Part shown: piece after piece, positions 39,890-48,705 of the stretch
Numbering within the stretch: the stretch's first letter is position 1
Layout: the number at the start of each line of letters is the position of its first letter
DNA from: Chelativorans sp. ZYF759
GTDB taxonomy: Bacteria > Pseudomonadota > Alphaproteobacteria > Rhizobiales > Rhizobiaceae
Reading direction: 5' to 3'
Assembly: GCF_012911015.1 (NCBI RefSeq)
Contig: NZ_WVVV01000007.1
Coordinates: 1 to 64,000 of the forward strand
DNA length: 64,000 nucleotides
Made by a program: the position numbers and the translations under genes
The notes under the pieces: generated by a model
Seen by the model: only the letters and a program-made list of their open reading frames with translations
The model's database searches: none
Told to the model about the DNA's origin: nothing

Positions 39890-41008
39890 TTAGCTGCTCT
39901 CGGCCCGCCTCAACCTGCCGAAGCGGAAGCCTTCCGGCACCGCCGAGCGCACCATCAGCATCTCGCCGACATTCTCGTGGGTTATCAGACCGACGAGGCG
40001 GCCGGCCCCATCAAGCGCGGCAACGGCCGGCGCGCTCGATTCCTGCATGAGCTTCAGCGCATCGGTCAGGCATTGCCGGTGATGGATGGTCGGAATGTCG
40101 GTGCGCATGGCAGTCTCAATCGGTGCGTGGGGCCCGACCTCCTTGAGCGCGCGGATCATGTCGTTGCGGGTGAGCACGCCCTCGAGGCGGCCATCGGCGG
40201 ACAGAACAGGAAATTCGTGCTGGCTCGTATCCAGGAGCGCTTCGACGGCCTCGGCCAGGTTCGCTTGGCGCGGTAGCGTTGCATACTGACGCACCATAAC
40301 ATCCCCGACCAAGAGGCTCGCGGAGACCTCGCGGATCTGGGCGTTCTGGCTCTCGGCAGTGGCCGCCAGATAGACGAAGATGGCGATGAAGATGAGGATG
40401 GGGTTGTAAAGCAGGCCGATGAAGCCGAGAGCAAATGCCATGCCCTGGCCGATCGTTGCGGCGATCTGTGTGGCGCGCGGCCACGACATTCGCGAGGCGA
40501 GTGCGGCGCGCAGCACCCTGCCGCCATCCATGGGAAAGGCGGGGATCATGTTGAACACGACCAGGAATATGTTAACCCCGGCAAGCCGGACGAGGAAATT
40601 GACGCGGGGATCCTCGATCTGCGCCATATCGGCGAGTTGACCCGTGCCGCCGAGCGCCAGCAGGATCAACGCAGCGATGACGATGTTGACGGCCGGGCCG
40701 GCCACGGCGATGACGAATTCCTGACGCGGCTCTTCCGGCATGCGCTCCAGACGCGCCAGCCCGCCAATCGGCAGAAGTGTGATGTCGGGTGTCTTGATGC
40801 CGTAGCGGCGCGCGGCGAAGGCGTGGCCGAATTCATGCGCAACCACGCAGGCAAACACGGCCAGAATAAAGAGGACGCCCTCCCATGCCGCCGGCACGCC
40901 GCCGATCTGGTAGTGCATCCACCAGAACCACGCGAGAATCAGCGCGAAGGTGACGTGCACCCTCACCTGGGTCCCGGCAATGGTGGCGATTCTGAAAGAC
41001 CAACTCAT
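39890..41008 (-). CDS. Site-2 metalloprotease (M50) with CBS pair
   Basis: A 372-residue membrane protease. The zinc motif HEFGH is at residues 58-62, and the third ligand region MIPAFPMDGGRVLRA follows near 150; in these enzymes the Asp in this motif binds zinc. Six hydrophobic segments surround these. Two CBS domains at about 230-345 (VRQYATLPRQANLAEAVEALL and the second repeat) are a common regulatory addition. It lies 117 bases upstream of the SPFH gene on the same strand. The ATG at 41008 (MSWSFRIATIAG) fits the family start. Confidence 0.92.
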   Translation of the reverse strand: MSWSFRIATIAGTQVRVHVTFALILAWFWWMHYQIGGVPAAWEGVLFILAVFACVVAHEFGHAFAARRYGIKTPDITLLPIGGLARLERMPEEPRQEFVIAVAGPAVNIVIAALILLALGGTGQLADMAQIEDPRVNFLVRLAGVNIFLVVFNMIPAFPMDGGRVLRAALASRMSWPRATQIAATIGQGMAFALGFIGLLYNPILIFIAIFVYLAATAESQNAQIREVSASLLVGDVMVRQYATLPRQANLAEAVEALLDTSQHEFPVLSADGRLEGVLTRNDMIRALKEVGPHAPIETAMRTDIPTIHHRQCLTDALKLMQESSAPAVAALDGAGRLVGLITHENVGEMLMVRSAVPEGFRFGRLRRAESS

Positions 41009-41093
41009 GGCGCGTGCTCCCGCATCCGCTGTTTCCAGCCGGACCTTATTGTAGGAGCGTTGAACCGGTTTGTCCTGGCGCAAGAGCGGCAGT

Positions 41094-41134
41094 CTTAAAA
41101 GAAGGGCCGGCCGCGAGAAGTCTCGCGACCGGCC
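41094..41134 (-). terminator. Terminator of the LigM-like gene
   Basis: On the minus strand a long GC-rich stem (41105-41118 with 41121-41134, one unpaired base) is followed by a CTTCTTTT tract, about 30 bases after the stop. Confidence 0.8.
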
Positions 41135-41164
41135 GGTACATGTCCTTGGGAGGACGCGCCTTGA

Positions 41165-42562
41165 TCAGGCGTTCTTGCGGGTACGCCAGCTGTCGACGTA
41201 GCTCTCGCGGGCATCGCTCGAGAAGGGCACCTTGGAGACACGCACGCGGATTTCCATCTGACGCGACGGCTCCACGGTGGTCTTTTCCGTGCCGGGCTCA
41301 GGCTCGCCCCAGACGAGCTTGAGCTCGTCGCCTTCCTTGACGTCGGCATCGACGGTGCCGAGCGACAGCGCGCGGCGCTCATTGTAGGAGTAGCCGGCGA
41401 ACATGGAGAGGCCGACCATCTTGTCGCCATTCATGACCTTGTCGTAGCTCGACGAGGCATAGTTGAAGAGCGGGAAGTCCATTGCCTTCACGTTGGCGCC
41501 GTCCTCGAACAGGGTCGCGAAGGCGTTGATGCAGTCCTCGGGGTTCCACTCGAAGGTGACCTTGCGGCGGTGCTGCTTGTCGGCCATCTTTTCCAGCGCC
41601 TCGCGACCGATGAAGTCGTGGTCGAACTTGACGTAGAAGTCGTAGCCGAGATCCCAGGGCGACAGATAGTAGTCCTCGATGTTGTCGGACTCGTAGGAGC
41701 CGCCAATGGCGCCGGTAGCCTCGTAGGACTTGTCGGTCAGCCACTCGCGGTAGCCGCGCATGGATTCGCCGGTGTAGATGGCCGGCAGCGGGGAGGGGAT
41801 CCAGCCTGATTCCAGCGTGTTGGTGGCATAGGCGCGCGAACCGACCGGCACCAGGCCATGGCCTTCGCCGGCTTCCAGGATGGCGTCGCGGACGCGATCG
41901 TAATCCTCATAGGGGCCGTAGAGCTCCAGACCCGGCACGCCGGCCATGCCATGGCGCAAGGCGCGGACCTTCTGACCGCCGACATTGATCCAGTCCATGT
42001 TGAAGAACTTGATCTCGGGAACCGCTGCGCCGTTCAGCTTCTCAAGGATCGCCGGGGCGTTCGGGCCCTGGACCTGGAAGCGGTAATGGCGGCGAAGCAC
42101 CGGCTTGCCCTGCGGGCGCGACGGCGAACGCGGGTCTTCGGTCAGCTTGACGTCCCAGTTGCCGGTCTCGGCATGGTACTGAACCCAGCTCACGGTGGGG
42201 GCGCGGCCGACCAGGTTGAATTCGGTCTCGCTCTCGCGGAACATGATCACGTCGCCGATGACGTAGCCTTCCGGGGTGACCGGCACGAAGTGCTTGGCCT
42301 TGCCGGGGGTGAAGTTCTTGAAGGAGTTGATGGCGAGGTAGGAGAGGAACTTCTCGGCATCCGGGCCTTCGACGAGGAGCTCGGCCATGTGGTGCGACTG
42401 GTCGAAGAGGACCGCCGACTCGCGCCATGCGCGCTGCTCGTCGCGCCAGTTGTGGAATTCGGGGGCGACGACCGGGTAGACGTAAGCGCCGACCTTGGAG
42501 TTGCGCAGCATCTTGACGATGTTGCCCTCGGCGTCGAGTTTCTGTTGCAGGCTCTTGGACAT
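41165..42562 (-). CDS. LigM-like tetrahydrofolate-dependent O-demethylase
   Basis: A 465-residue aminomethyltransferase-fold protein (GcvT-like N and C domains). It closely follows LigM, the enzyme that moves the methyl group from vanillate or 3-O-methylgallate to tetrahydrofolate: LRNSKVGAYVYPVVAPEFHNWRDEQRAWRESAVLFDQSHHM near residue 20, GSRAYATNTLESGWIPSPLPAIYTGE near 240 and GYSYNERRALSLGTVD near 395. The second half matches the LigM end. No lignin-breakdown or formate-tetrahydrofolate ligase gene is next to it, so its true methyl donor is open. Promoter and operator candidates lie near 42742-42777. Confidence 0.85.
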   Translation of the reverse strand: MSKSLQQKLDAEGNIVKMLRNSKVGAYVYPVVAPEFHNWRDEQRAWRESAVLFDQSHHMAELLVEGPDAEKFLSYLAINSFKNFTPGKAKHFVPVTPEGYVIGDVIMFRESETEFNLVGRAPTVSWVQYHAETGNWDVKLTEDPRSPSRPQGKPVLRRHYRFQVQGPNAPAILEKLNGAAVPEIKFFNMDWINVGGQKVRALRHGMAGVPGLELYGPYEDYDRVRDAILEAGEGHGLVPVGSRAYATNTLESGWIPSPLPAIYTGESMRGYREWLTDKSYEATGAIGGSYESDNIEDYYLSPWDLGYDFYVKFDHDFIGREALEKMADKQHRRKVTFEWNPEDCINAFATLFEDGANVKAMDFPLFNYASSSYDKVMNGDKMVGLSMFAGYSYNERRALSLGTVDADVKEGDELKLVWGEPEPGTEKTTVEPSRQMEIRVRVSKVPFSSDARESYVDSWRTRKNA

Positions 42563-42741
42563 GGGGTTCTCTCCCTGAAGGAACGATTCTGATGACCGGC
42601 CGGCGGCATCCGGCTGGCCGGTTGACGGTTGTGAAGGCGGCGATGGTCCTCCGTGCTCTCATCCACGATGCCCGTCGCGGTGAACCGCGCTGCGTGCAGT
42701 CGTCGAGATCCTCCAACCCGTCTGCGTTACAGCATGCAGAC

Positions 42742-42777
42742 TGTATACATTCTGTATCGAAGGGTCCCATACGTCAA
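42742..42777 (-). promoter_or_regulatory. Promoter and operator candidate of the LigM-like gene
   Basis: On the minus strand TTGACG (42772-42777) is followed 17 bases later by CAGAAT (42749-42754), and tgtataca (42742-42749) lies at or near the likely start of transcription. TGTATACA is of the kind bound by GntR-family repressors. A direct repeat of ctgtat (42741-42746 and 42752-42757) overlaps it. About 180 bases separate it from the start codon. Confidence 0.4.
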
Positions 42778-42995
42778 TAGAGTGAGCCGCGCAAGCGATT
42801 CCACCGGCTGACGTGGCGTCGTGCCAGTTTGACGACGGCTGCCGGACAAAACCCAAGGGCCGCCACCCGCTGGCGAGCATGTATCCCGGTATAAGGAGCG
42901 CTTCCGGCAGACCCGGATGGTGACGGAACGGTATACAGCGCGTGGCAATCGACAAAGGCGCTTGCCGCCATGCCCGTCGAGGGCTATCAAGAGGC

Positions 42996-43043
42996 ATGAA
43001 CATGCAGATGCACATTTCCAAGCTTTGGTGGTGGGCCAGCTAA
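42996..43043 (+). CDS. trpL: trp leader peptide with three tandem Trp codons
   Basis: A 15-codon frame, [15 protein letters not shown] then TAA, preceded by AAGAGG. The three consecutive Trp codons (43026-43034) are the hallmark of the rhizobial trpL attenuator, known in Sinorhizobium meliloti (where the leader is [14 protein letters not shown]). Ribosome stalling here under Trp shortage lets the downstream gene be transcribed. In S. meliloti the released leader RNA and peptide also act in trans. Confidence 0.95.
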   Translation: MNMQMHISKLWWWAS

Positions 43044-43077
43044 CAGCGGCCGAGAGCGTATTTGCGTGGAGTTTTCG

Positions 43078-43113
43078 ATGGCCGCAGCGGGAGAACCGGG
43101 CGGCCATTTCTTG
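43078..43113 (+). terminator. trp attenuator terminator
   Basis: atggccgc (43078-43085) and gcggccat (43100-43107) form a perfect 8-bp stem, followed by TTTCTTG. The arm at 43080-43085 can instead pair with gcggcc near 43047-43052, which would give the antiterminator. Confidence 0.85.
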
Positions 43114-43158
43114 TATCTGGTCCAAGGTTCCCGCCCAAACAGGAAAGGGAGCGCGCCG

Positions 43159-45348
43159 ATGAGCATCATGGTAGCGGAAATGACAGCGGAGGCCTTCGTT
43201 ACCGCCGGGGGCGTGACGATTACGCGGCAGCGTACCGAGACACCTTATGAAGGAGCTATCGACGCCTATGTCGAGGCACTGGATTCGCGGCGTGGCTGCC
43301 TGTTCTCGTCGAACTACGAATATCCAGGGCGCTATACGCGGTGGGACACGGCCATCGTCGATCCTCCCGTCGCCATAACATCGCGCGGCCGAGCCGTGCG
43401 CATCGAAGCGTTGAACGAACGGGGCGAAGCCTTGCTGCCTCCCATTCGCGCGGCGGTGAACACGCTGTCTGACGTGACGGTCGAACATGCAGACGCCCGA
43501 TTGATCGCGGTGCAGGTTCACGAAGCCGACGGCGTGATCACGGAGGAAGAGCGTTCGCGCGCGCCGACCGTGTTCAGCGTGCTGCGGGCGATCATCGACC
43601 TCTTTCGCAGCGACGAGGACAGCAATCTCGGGCTCTACGGCGCGTTCGGCTATGATCTCGCCTTCCAGTTCGACGCCGTCGAACTAAAGCTCGAACGCGC
43701 GCAAGACCAGCGCGACCTCGTTCTCTATCTCCCCGACGAGATCCTGGTCGTCGACCACCATCAGGCGCTGGCCTGGCACGACCGCTACGACTACTCCGGA
43801 AAGGGGTTCTCAACCACGGGCCTGGCGCGAGGCGGCGAAGAGGCACCCTTTCAGAAATCGGAACGCATCCCCCCGCGCGGCGACCATGAGCCCGGCGAAT
43901 ATGCGAGACTGGTCGAGAAGGCAAAGGAGAGTTTCCGGCGCGGGGACCTTTTCGAGGTGGTGCCGGGACAGATGTTCTTCGAACGCTGCGAGTCGCGTCC
44001 CTCGGAAGTGACGCGCAGGCTGAAAACCATCAATCCTTCGCCCTACTCATTTTTCATCAATCTGGGCGAAGGCGAGTACCTGATCGGTGCGTCGCCGGAG
44101 ATGTTCGTGCGCGTCAACGGTCGCCGTGTCGAGACCTGCCCGATTTCGGGCACCATCAAGCGCGGCGAGGATGCGATTTCGGATTCCGAACAGATCCTGA
44201 AGCTGCTCAATTCCAAGAAGGACGAGAGCGAACTGACGATGTGCTCCGACGTCGACCGAAACGACAAGAGCCGTGTCTGCGAGCCGGGGTCGGTCAGGGT
44301 TATCGGGCGGCGTCAGATCGAAATGTACTCACGGTTGATCCATACCGTCGACCACATAGAAGGCCGGCTTCGTGAAGACATGGACGCCTTCGACGCCTTC
44401 CTGTCGCATGCCTGGGCAGTCACGGTGACCGGCGCGCCGAAACTTTGGGCCATGCGTTTCATCGAGAACCACGAGAAAAGCCCGCGGGCCTGGTATGGCG
44501 GTGCGATCGGCATGGTTCATTTCAACGGCGACATGAACACCGGACTGACGCTGCGCACCATCCGCATCAAGGATGGGATCGCCGAGGTGAGGGCGGGCGC
44601 CACGCTGCTGTTCGATTCCGACGCCGCGGAGGAAGAGGCGGAGACGGAGCTCAAGGCTTCGGCCATGCTGGCTGCCATCCGCGAGGCCGGAAAGCCCAAC
44701 GCAACGAATGCCGGCCGGGAGACGGCAAAGGTCGGTGAGGGAGTGTCGGTCCTGCTTGTCGACCACGAAGATTCCTTCGTCCATACGCTGGCGAACTATT
44801 TCCGCCAGACCGGCGCCACGGTTTCCACGGTGCGCGCACCGGTCGCCGAAGAGGTGTTCGATCGCCTCGATCCCGATCTGGTGGTGCTGTCACCCGGACC
44901 GGGGATGCCGTCGGATTTCGACTGCAAGGCGACCATCGCCAAGGCACGCGCCCGAAGCCTGCCGATCTTCGGTGTGTGCCTCGGGCTCCAGGCGCTGACC
45001 GAAGCCTATGGCGGCGAATTGCGTCAGCTGCGCGAACCCGTCCACGGCAAGCCGTCACGAATCCGCGTGAACATGGCGGGCACCGTGTTTTCAGGCCTTC
45101 CCAAGGAAGTCACCGTTGGACGTTACCACTCGATCTTTGCCGATCCCGTGCTGCTGCCTAAAGAGTTCACAGTTACAGCCGAGACGGAGGATGGCGTCGT
45201 CATGGCCATCGAGCACCGAAGCGAACCCGTGGCCGCCGTCCAGTTCCATCCCGAATCCATCATGACGCTCGGTCAGGATGCGGGCATGCGCATGATCGAG
45301 AACGTGGTCGCCCATCTGCCGCGCCGTGCGAAGGTGCAGGCGGCCTGA
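43159..45348 (+). CDS. trpE(G): Anthranilate synthase, fused TrpE-TrpG
   Basis: A 729-residue fusion of the chorismate-using TrpE chain (residues 1 to about 510) and the glutamine amidotransferase TrpG (about 530-729), with the nucleophile Cys in [16 protein letters not shown] and the His/Glu pair in [10 protein letters not shown]. This is the rhizobial form; its length equals that of S. meliloti TrpE(G). It catalyses the first committed step of tryptophan synthesis and is inhibited by tryptophan. The ATG at 43159 follows AGGAAAGGGAG and lies beyond the attenuator. The other trp genes are not in the window. Confidence 0.97.
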   Translation: MSIMVAEMTAEAFVTAGGVTITRQRTETPYEGAIDAYVEALDSRRGCLFSSNYEYPGRYTRWDTAIVDPPVAITSRGRAVRIEALNERGEALLPPIRAAVNTLSDVTVEHADARLIAVQVHEADGVITEEERSRAPTVFSVLRAIIDLFRSDEDSNLGLYGAFGYDLAFQFDAVELKLERAQDQRDLVLYLPDEILVVDHHQALAWHDRYDYSGKGFSTTGLARGGEEAPFQKSERIPPRGDHEPGEYARLVEKAKESFRRGDLFEVVPGQMFFERCESRPSEVTRRLKTINPSPYSFFINLGEGEYLIGASPEMFVRVNGRRVETCPISGTIKRGEDAISDSEQILKLLNSKKDESELTMCSDVDRNDKSRVCEPGSVRVIGRRQIEMYSRLIHTVDHIEGRLREDMDAFDAFLSHAWAVTVTGAPKLWAMRFIENHEKSPRAWYGGAIGMVHFNGDMNTGLTLRTIRIKDGIAEVRAGATLLFDSDAAEEEAETELKASAMLAAIREAGKPNATNAGRETAKVGEGVSVLLVDHEDSFVHTLANYFRQTGATVSTVRAPVAEEVFDRLDPDLVVLSPGPGMPSDFDCKATIAKARARSLPIFGVCLGLQALTEAYGGELRQLREPVHGKPSRIRVNMAGTVFSGLPKEVTVGRYHSIFADPVLLPKEFTVTAETEDGVVMAIEHRSEPVAAVQFHPESIMTLGQDAGMRMIENVVAHLPRRAKVQAA

Positions 45349-45358
45349 GGAAATGAGC

Positions 45359-46264
45359 ATGAGCGCCAAAGACCGTGTGCGCCGGCTGGCGCTCATTTCC
45401 ATCCTTGTGGCGCTCATTGTCGTCGCGTTGAAGTTCTGGGCCTGGCGGCTGACGGGTTCGGTCGCGCTCTATTCAGACGCGCTGGAATCGACCGTGAACG
45501 TGATCGCGGCTCTGGTCGCCTGGTATGCGATCCGCGTCAGCTTCACCCCGGCCGATGACGAACATCCCTTCGGGCATCACAAGGCGGAGTATCTTTCTGC
45601 CGTCCTGGAGGGCGTGCTGATCGTCATCGCGGCCTTGCTCATCCTGCGTGAAGCCGTCAGCGCCCTTATCGAACCTCTGCCCATAGTCCAGGCCGATCTT
45701 GGCCTGGCCGTCAGCGTGGTATCGACATTGATCAACGGCGGGTGGGCATGGATCCTGATCAAGGAGGGTCGCAAGGCGCGCTCGCCTGCGTTGATCGCCG
45801 ATGCCAGGCATATCTTCTCCGACGTCGTCACTTCGGTCGGTGTCGTCGCGGGCCTGCTCCTGGCCTTAGCCACAGGCTGGATGGTGCTCGATCCGCTGCT
45901 GGCGCTGATTGTCGCCCTCAACATCCTCTGGCAGGGGTGGAAACTCGTCAACGAATCCATCCAGGGACTCATGGATCGGGCAGCTGAGCCGGAAGATCAT
46001 GCGCGGATCGAGAGGACTATCCTGGCAAACGCAGACGGTGCGCTGGAAATTCACGATCTCAAGACACGTGTCGCGGCACGGGCGACATTCATCGAATTTC
46101 ACATGGTTGTGAGCGCGGAAACCACCGTGGCAGCCTCACATGCCATTTGCGATCGGATCGAGCACGCATTGCAAGCCGAAATCCCCTCGGTACGCGTCAT
46201 CATACACGTGGAACCGGATCACGAGGCCAAGAACGACGCTACTGCTGCCTCGCCGTCACTGTGA
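45359..46264 (+). CDS. Cation diffusion facilitator (CDF)
   Basis: A 301-residue metal/proton antiporter with six hydrophobic segments. The metal-binding residues are in LYSDALEST (near residue 40) and HIFSDVVTS (near 150), with HPFGHHKAEY between segments 2 and 3; the C-terminal cytoplasmic domain follows segment 6. The family exports Zn, Fe, Co or Mn; the exact metal is not read here. I use the second of two near Met codons (45359), which has GAGGA seven bases upstream. It follows trpE(G) by 10 bases and could be cotranscribed. Confidence 0.9.
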   Translation: MSAKDRVRRLALISILVALIVVALKFWAWRLTGSVALYSDALESTVNVIAALVAWYAIRVSFTPADDEHPFGHHKAEYLSAVLEGVLIVIAALLILREAVSALIEPLPIVQADLGLAVSVVSTLINGGWAWILIKEGRKARSPALIADARHIFSDVVTSVGVVAGLLLALATGWMVLDPLLALIVALNILWQGWKLVNESIQGLMDRAAEPEDHARIERTILANADGALEIHDLKTRVAARATFIEFHMVVSAETTVAASHAICDRIEHALQAEIPSVRVIIHVEPDHEAKNDATAASPSL

Positions 46265-46409
46265 CCGAGACGCAACACTCGCGCGTTCGCCACCTTTTCG
46301 CTCTTTTTTGTCCGTGCGTCGGACATTATTCGGCAGCACATGCTGGATCAAACGGCAGGCAACTGCGTTGTTAACCGTCCGTCCAGAAAATTCGTCGATG
46401 GAAGTCCCT

Positions 46410-47174
46410 ATGTGTGTGTTCAAATCAGTAATCCCGTTTTTCTCGCGCCTTCTGGCGGCGGCACTGTTGCCACTGTTCCTGGCCGCATGCGTTTCCGGCT
46501 CTTCGCAGCCGACGGCCTATCAGCCGGTGCAGCCGGCCGGTCCTGATCCGTTCTATCGGGCCATGTACGGTGCGCAGCCGGATGAGCGCTTCCCGCTGCC
46601 GGCAACCGATATCCGCAATGTCGATGAGCGCTTCTTCCGCCAGCAGGTAGATTACCATCGCTCGGAGCCTGCCGGCACCATCGTGGTCGATACCAACAAC
46701 CGCTTCCTCTATCTCGTGCAGGAAAACGGCAAGGCCATGCGCTACGGCATCGGCGTCGGCCGTGCCGGCCTTGCCTTCGAGGGACAGGCAGAGGTCGCCC
46801 GCAAGGCCGAGTGGCCGCGCTGGACGCCCACGGCGAACATGATCGAGCGGGACCCCGAGCGTAACGCTCAGTGGGCGGGCGGCATGGAGCCGGGTCTCGA
46901 GAATCCGCTCGGCCCGCGCGCGCTCTACCTCTATCAGAACGGCCGCGACACGCTTTACCGCATCCATGGTACCTCGGAGCCTTGGTCGATCGGCCTCGAC
47001 GTCTCGTCCGGCTGCATTCGTCTGTTCAACCAGGACATCATCGATCTCTACAGCCGCGTGCCGCTGAATACTCAGGTCATCGTGCTGCATAACGAGCCGC
47101 TCATGTATCCCCAGCGCGAAATGCCCGAAGCGGTGCGTCGCCAGCTGGAAGGCCCAGTCGCCCAGGCGATCTGA
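46410..47174 (+). CDS. L,D-transpeptidase (YkuD), lipoprotein
   Basis: A 254-residue lipoprotein (signal with lipobox LAAC, Cys27) with an L,D-transpeptidase domain at about 90-240. The catalytic motif HGTSEPWSIGLDVSSGCIRL has the Cys that forms 3-3 crosslinks in peptidoglycan or attaches proteins. It acts in the periplasm. The start at 46410 has a GGAAG five bases upstream; the Met at 46398 would extend the chain by four residues with no ribosome binding site. A strong terminator follows. Confidence 0.9.
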   Translation: MCVFKSVIPFFSRLLAAALLPLFLAACVSGSSQPTAYQPVQPAGPDPFYRAMYGAQPDERFPLPATDIRNVDERFFRQQVDYHRSEPAGTIVVDTNNRFLYLVQENGKAMRYGIGVGRAGLAFEGQAEVARKAEWPRWTPTANMIERDPERNAQWAGGMEPGLENPLGPRALYLYQNGRDTLYRIHGTSEPWSIGLDVSSGCIRLFNQDIIDLYSRVPLNTQVIVLHNEPLMYPQREMPEAVRRQLEGPVAQAI

Positions 47175-47201
47175 ACCGGCTTCGAAACGACAATGAAGGG
47201 C

Positions 47202-47227
47202 AGGGCGGGTCTTTGACCCGCCCTTTT
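47202..47227 (+). terminator. Terminator after the L,D-transpeptidase gene
   Basis: agggcgggt (47202-47210) and acccgccct (47216-47224) form a 9-bp stem, loop ctttg, followed by TTTT. Confidence 0.9.
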
Positions 47228-47235
47228 CGTTTGCC

Positions 47236-47538
47236 TTACCCGCCGCTGATGGCGGTCAGCACCCAGACGGTCGCGCCAGGAGCCAGCGGCGAGGCGAGCT
47301 TAACCCGCTCGCCGTCGACGAAGACGTTGATGTGCTTGCGAATGGCGGGACGCGTGTCGCACAGGCGGTCGCGCATCCCGGGCCAGAGCCGGTCAAGCTC
47401 GTCCATGACCTCGCGCACCGAGGTCGCCTGAACCACCACATCGCGCCGTGCGCCCGGAAACAAGTCAAGGAGAAGTGCCGGCAGACGGACAGTGACGGTG
47501 GCAGTCGATCCAAGTGGCGCCCTTTCATATCGCGTCAT
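47236..47538 (-). CDS. MoaD/ThiS-like ubiquitin-fold protein
   Basis: A 100-residue beta-grasp protein ending in GG (VWVLTAISGG), as in MoaD and ThiS, where the C-terminal glycine is adenylated and takes up sulfur. The first 15 residues are less conserved. No MoeB/ThiF activating enzyme, MoaE or ThiG partner is next to it; the neighbour, 3 bases away, is an Asp-box propeller protein. So the sulfur acceptor or the target of the tail is unknown. Confidence 0.8.
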   Translation of the reverse strand: MTRYERAPLGSTATVTVRLPALLLDLFPGARRDVVVQATSVREVMDELDRLWPGMRDRLCDTRPAIRKHINVFVDGERVKLASPLAPGATVWVLTAISGG

Positions 47539-47541
47539 CGG

Positions 47542-48624
47542 TCAATCCCGTACCACCATCGTCTCCACCGAGAGGATGCCCGGCAGGTGGCTCGCCAGCG
47601 GGCTCCACTGCTCGCCTTCATCGGCGCTGGCAAAAAGCGCGCCGCCCGACGTGCCGAAATAGACGCCGGCCGGTTCCAGGACGTCGGTCGCCAGGGCCTG
47701 GCGCAGAACGCCGAAATAAGCGCCTTCCTGCGGCAGGCCCTCACGCAGATCCTGCCAGCTGCGCCCGCCATCGCGCGTGCGCCAGACAGCGGCCTTGGCA
47801 TCTGGCATATAGCGCCCGGCCTGATCGCCATTGAGCGGCAAAAGAAACAGCGTTTCCGGATCGCGCGGATGGACGGCGGCCGGAAAACCAAATGAGGAAG
47901 GAAGCCCCTCCTCGATGCTTTCCCACGTGCGTCCGCCATCGGCGCTGCGATACATGCCGCAATGGTTCTGCTGATAGAGGAGGTCCGTGGAGTTCGGGGC
48001 CTTGACGAGCGAGTGCACGCACTGGCCGAATTCTGGATAGCGCTGGTCTTCCGGCGCGAAATCGGCGCGGGTGCCCCTGTTGCGCGGCTCCCACGTCTCG
48101 CCGCCATCTGCTGAATGGAAGACGCCAGCCGAGGAGATGCCGATCCAGATGCGCTTCTCGTCCTCAGGGTCGGTGACAAGCGAATGCAGGATCAAGCCGG
48201 CCCCGCCAGGCTGCCATTCGGGTCGCGAGGGGTGTTCCTGAAGGCCGTGGAGATGGGTCCAGGTCGCGCCGTCATCATCACTGCGGAAGAGGCCAGCCGG
48301 CTGCACGCCGGCATAAAGCGTGCCATTGCGCTTATGCATGCTCCACACCGAACCAACGGGCTCCAGGCCCTCCTCGTAACAGAGGCCGGCACTGGAATGG
48401 GACCAGCTGTCGCCGAGGTCAGATGTCTTCCAGACCGAGGGTCCGAACCACGGATCGCCTCCGGCCGCATAGATCATCCCCGATTGGGGGTCCCCGATCA
48501 CGTGGTTCATCGGGGCGGTCTGGCAAAAGGGACCCTTGAGCGTCCAGTCACGACGATCCGCACCACTTTCGAATATGAAGGCACCCTTGCGCGTGCCAAC
48601 AAGCAGAAAAACCCTGGTCGCCAT
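47542..48624 (-). CDS. Asp-box (BNR) beta-propeller protein, sialidase-like
   Basis: A 360-residue protein with six Asp-box-like repeats: KTSDLGDSW, RSDDDGATW, HSADGGETW, RSADGGRTW, RTRDGGRSW and ASADEGEQW. These mark the blades of a beta-propeller. It is annotated in many genomes as an exo-sialidase, but I see no clear sialidase Arg triad, so a glycosidase activity is not supported; a YCF48-like or binding role is as likely. There is no signal peptide. The start at 48624 (MATRVFLLVGTRKGAF) fits the family. It is transcribed with the MoaD-like gene from a promoter next to a MarR operator. Confidence 0.8.
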   Translation of the reverse strand: MATRVFLLVGTRKGAFIFESGADRRDWTLKGPFCQTAPMNHVIGDPQSGMIYAAGGDPWFGPSVWKTSDLGDSWSHSSAGLCYEEGLEPVGSVWSMHKRNGTLYAGVQPAGLFRSDDDGATWTHLHGLQEHPSRPEWQPGGAGLILHSLVTDPEDEKRIWIGISSAGVFHSADGGETWEPRNRGTRADFAPEDQRYPEFGQCVHSLVKAPNSTDLLYQQNHCGMYRSADGGRTWESIEEGLPSSFGFPAAVHPRDPETLFLLPLNGDQAGRYMPDAKAAVWRTRDGGRSWQDLREGLPQEGAYFGVLRQALATDVLEPAGVYFGTSGGALFASADEGEQWSPLASHLPGILSVETMVVRD

Positions 48625-48681
48625 GGACGTCTCCTCCCGTGGCTGCGACATCATGCCCAGCAGCGAGGACTGGACATTTGC

Positions 48682-48693
48682 GTTGATATCAAC
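48682..48693. promoter_or_regulatory. Perfect palindrome gttgatatcaac, MarR operator candidate
   Basis: A 12-bp perfect inverted repeat between the divergent propeller gene and the marR-like gene (12 bases before its start codon). TTGATATCAA-type sites are typical for MarR-family regulators. Confidence 0.65.
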
Positions 48694-48705
48694 ATTTATA
48701 GGATC

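Noticed and set aside
47542-48624. True sialidase
   Set aside because: Asp boxes are present but I could not find a sialidase Arg triad or a Tyr/Glu nucleophile pair, and there is no signal peptide.
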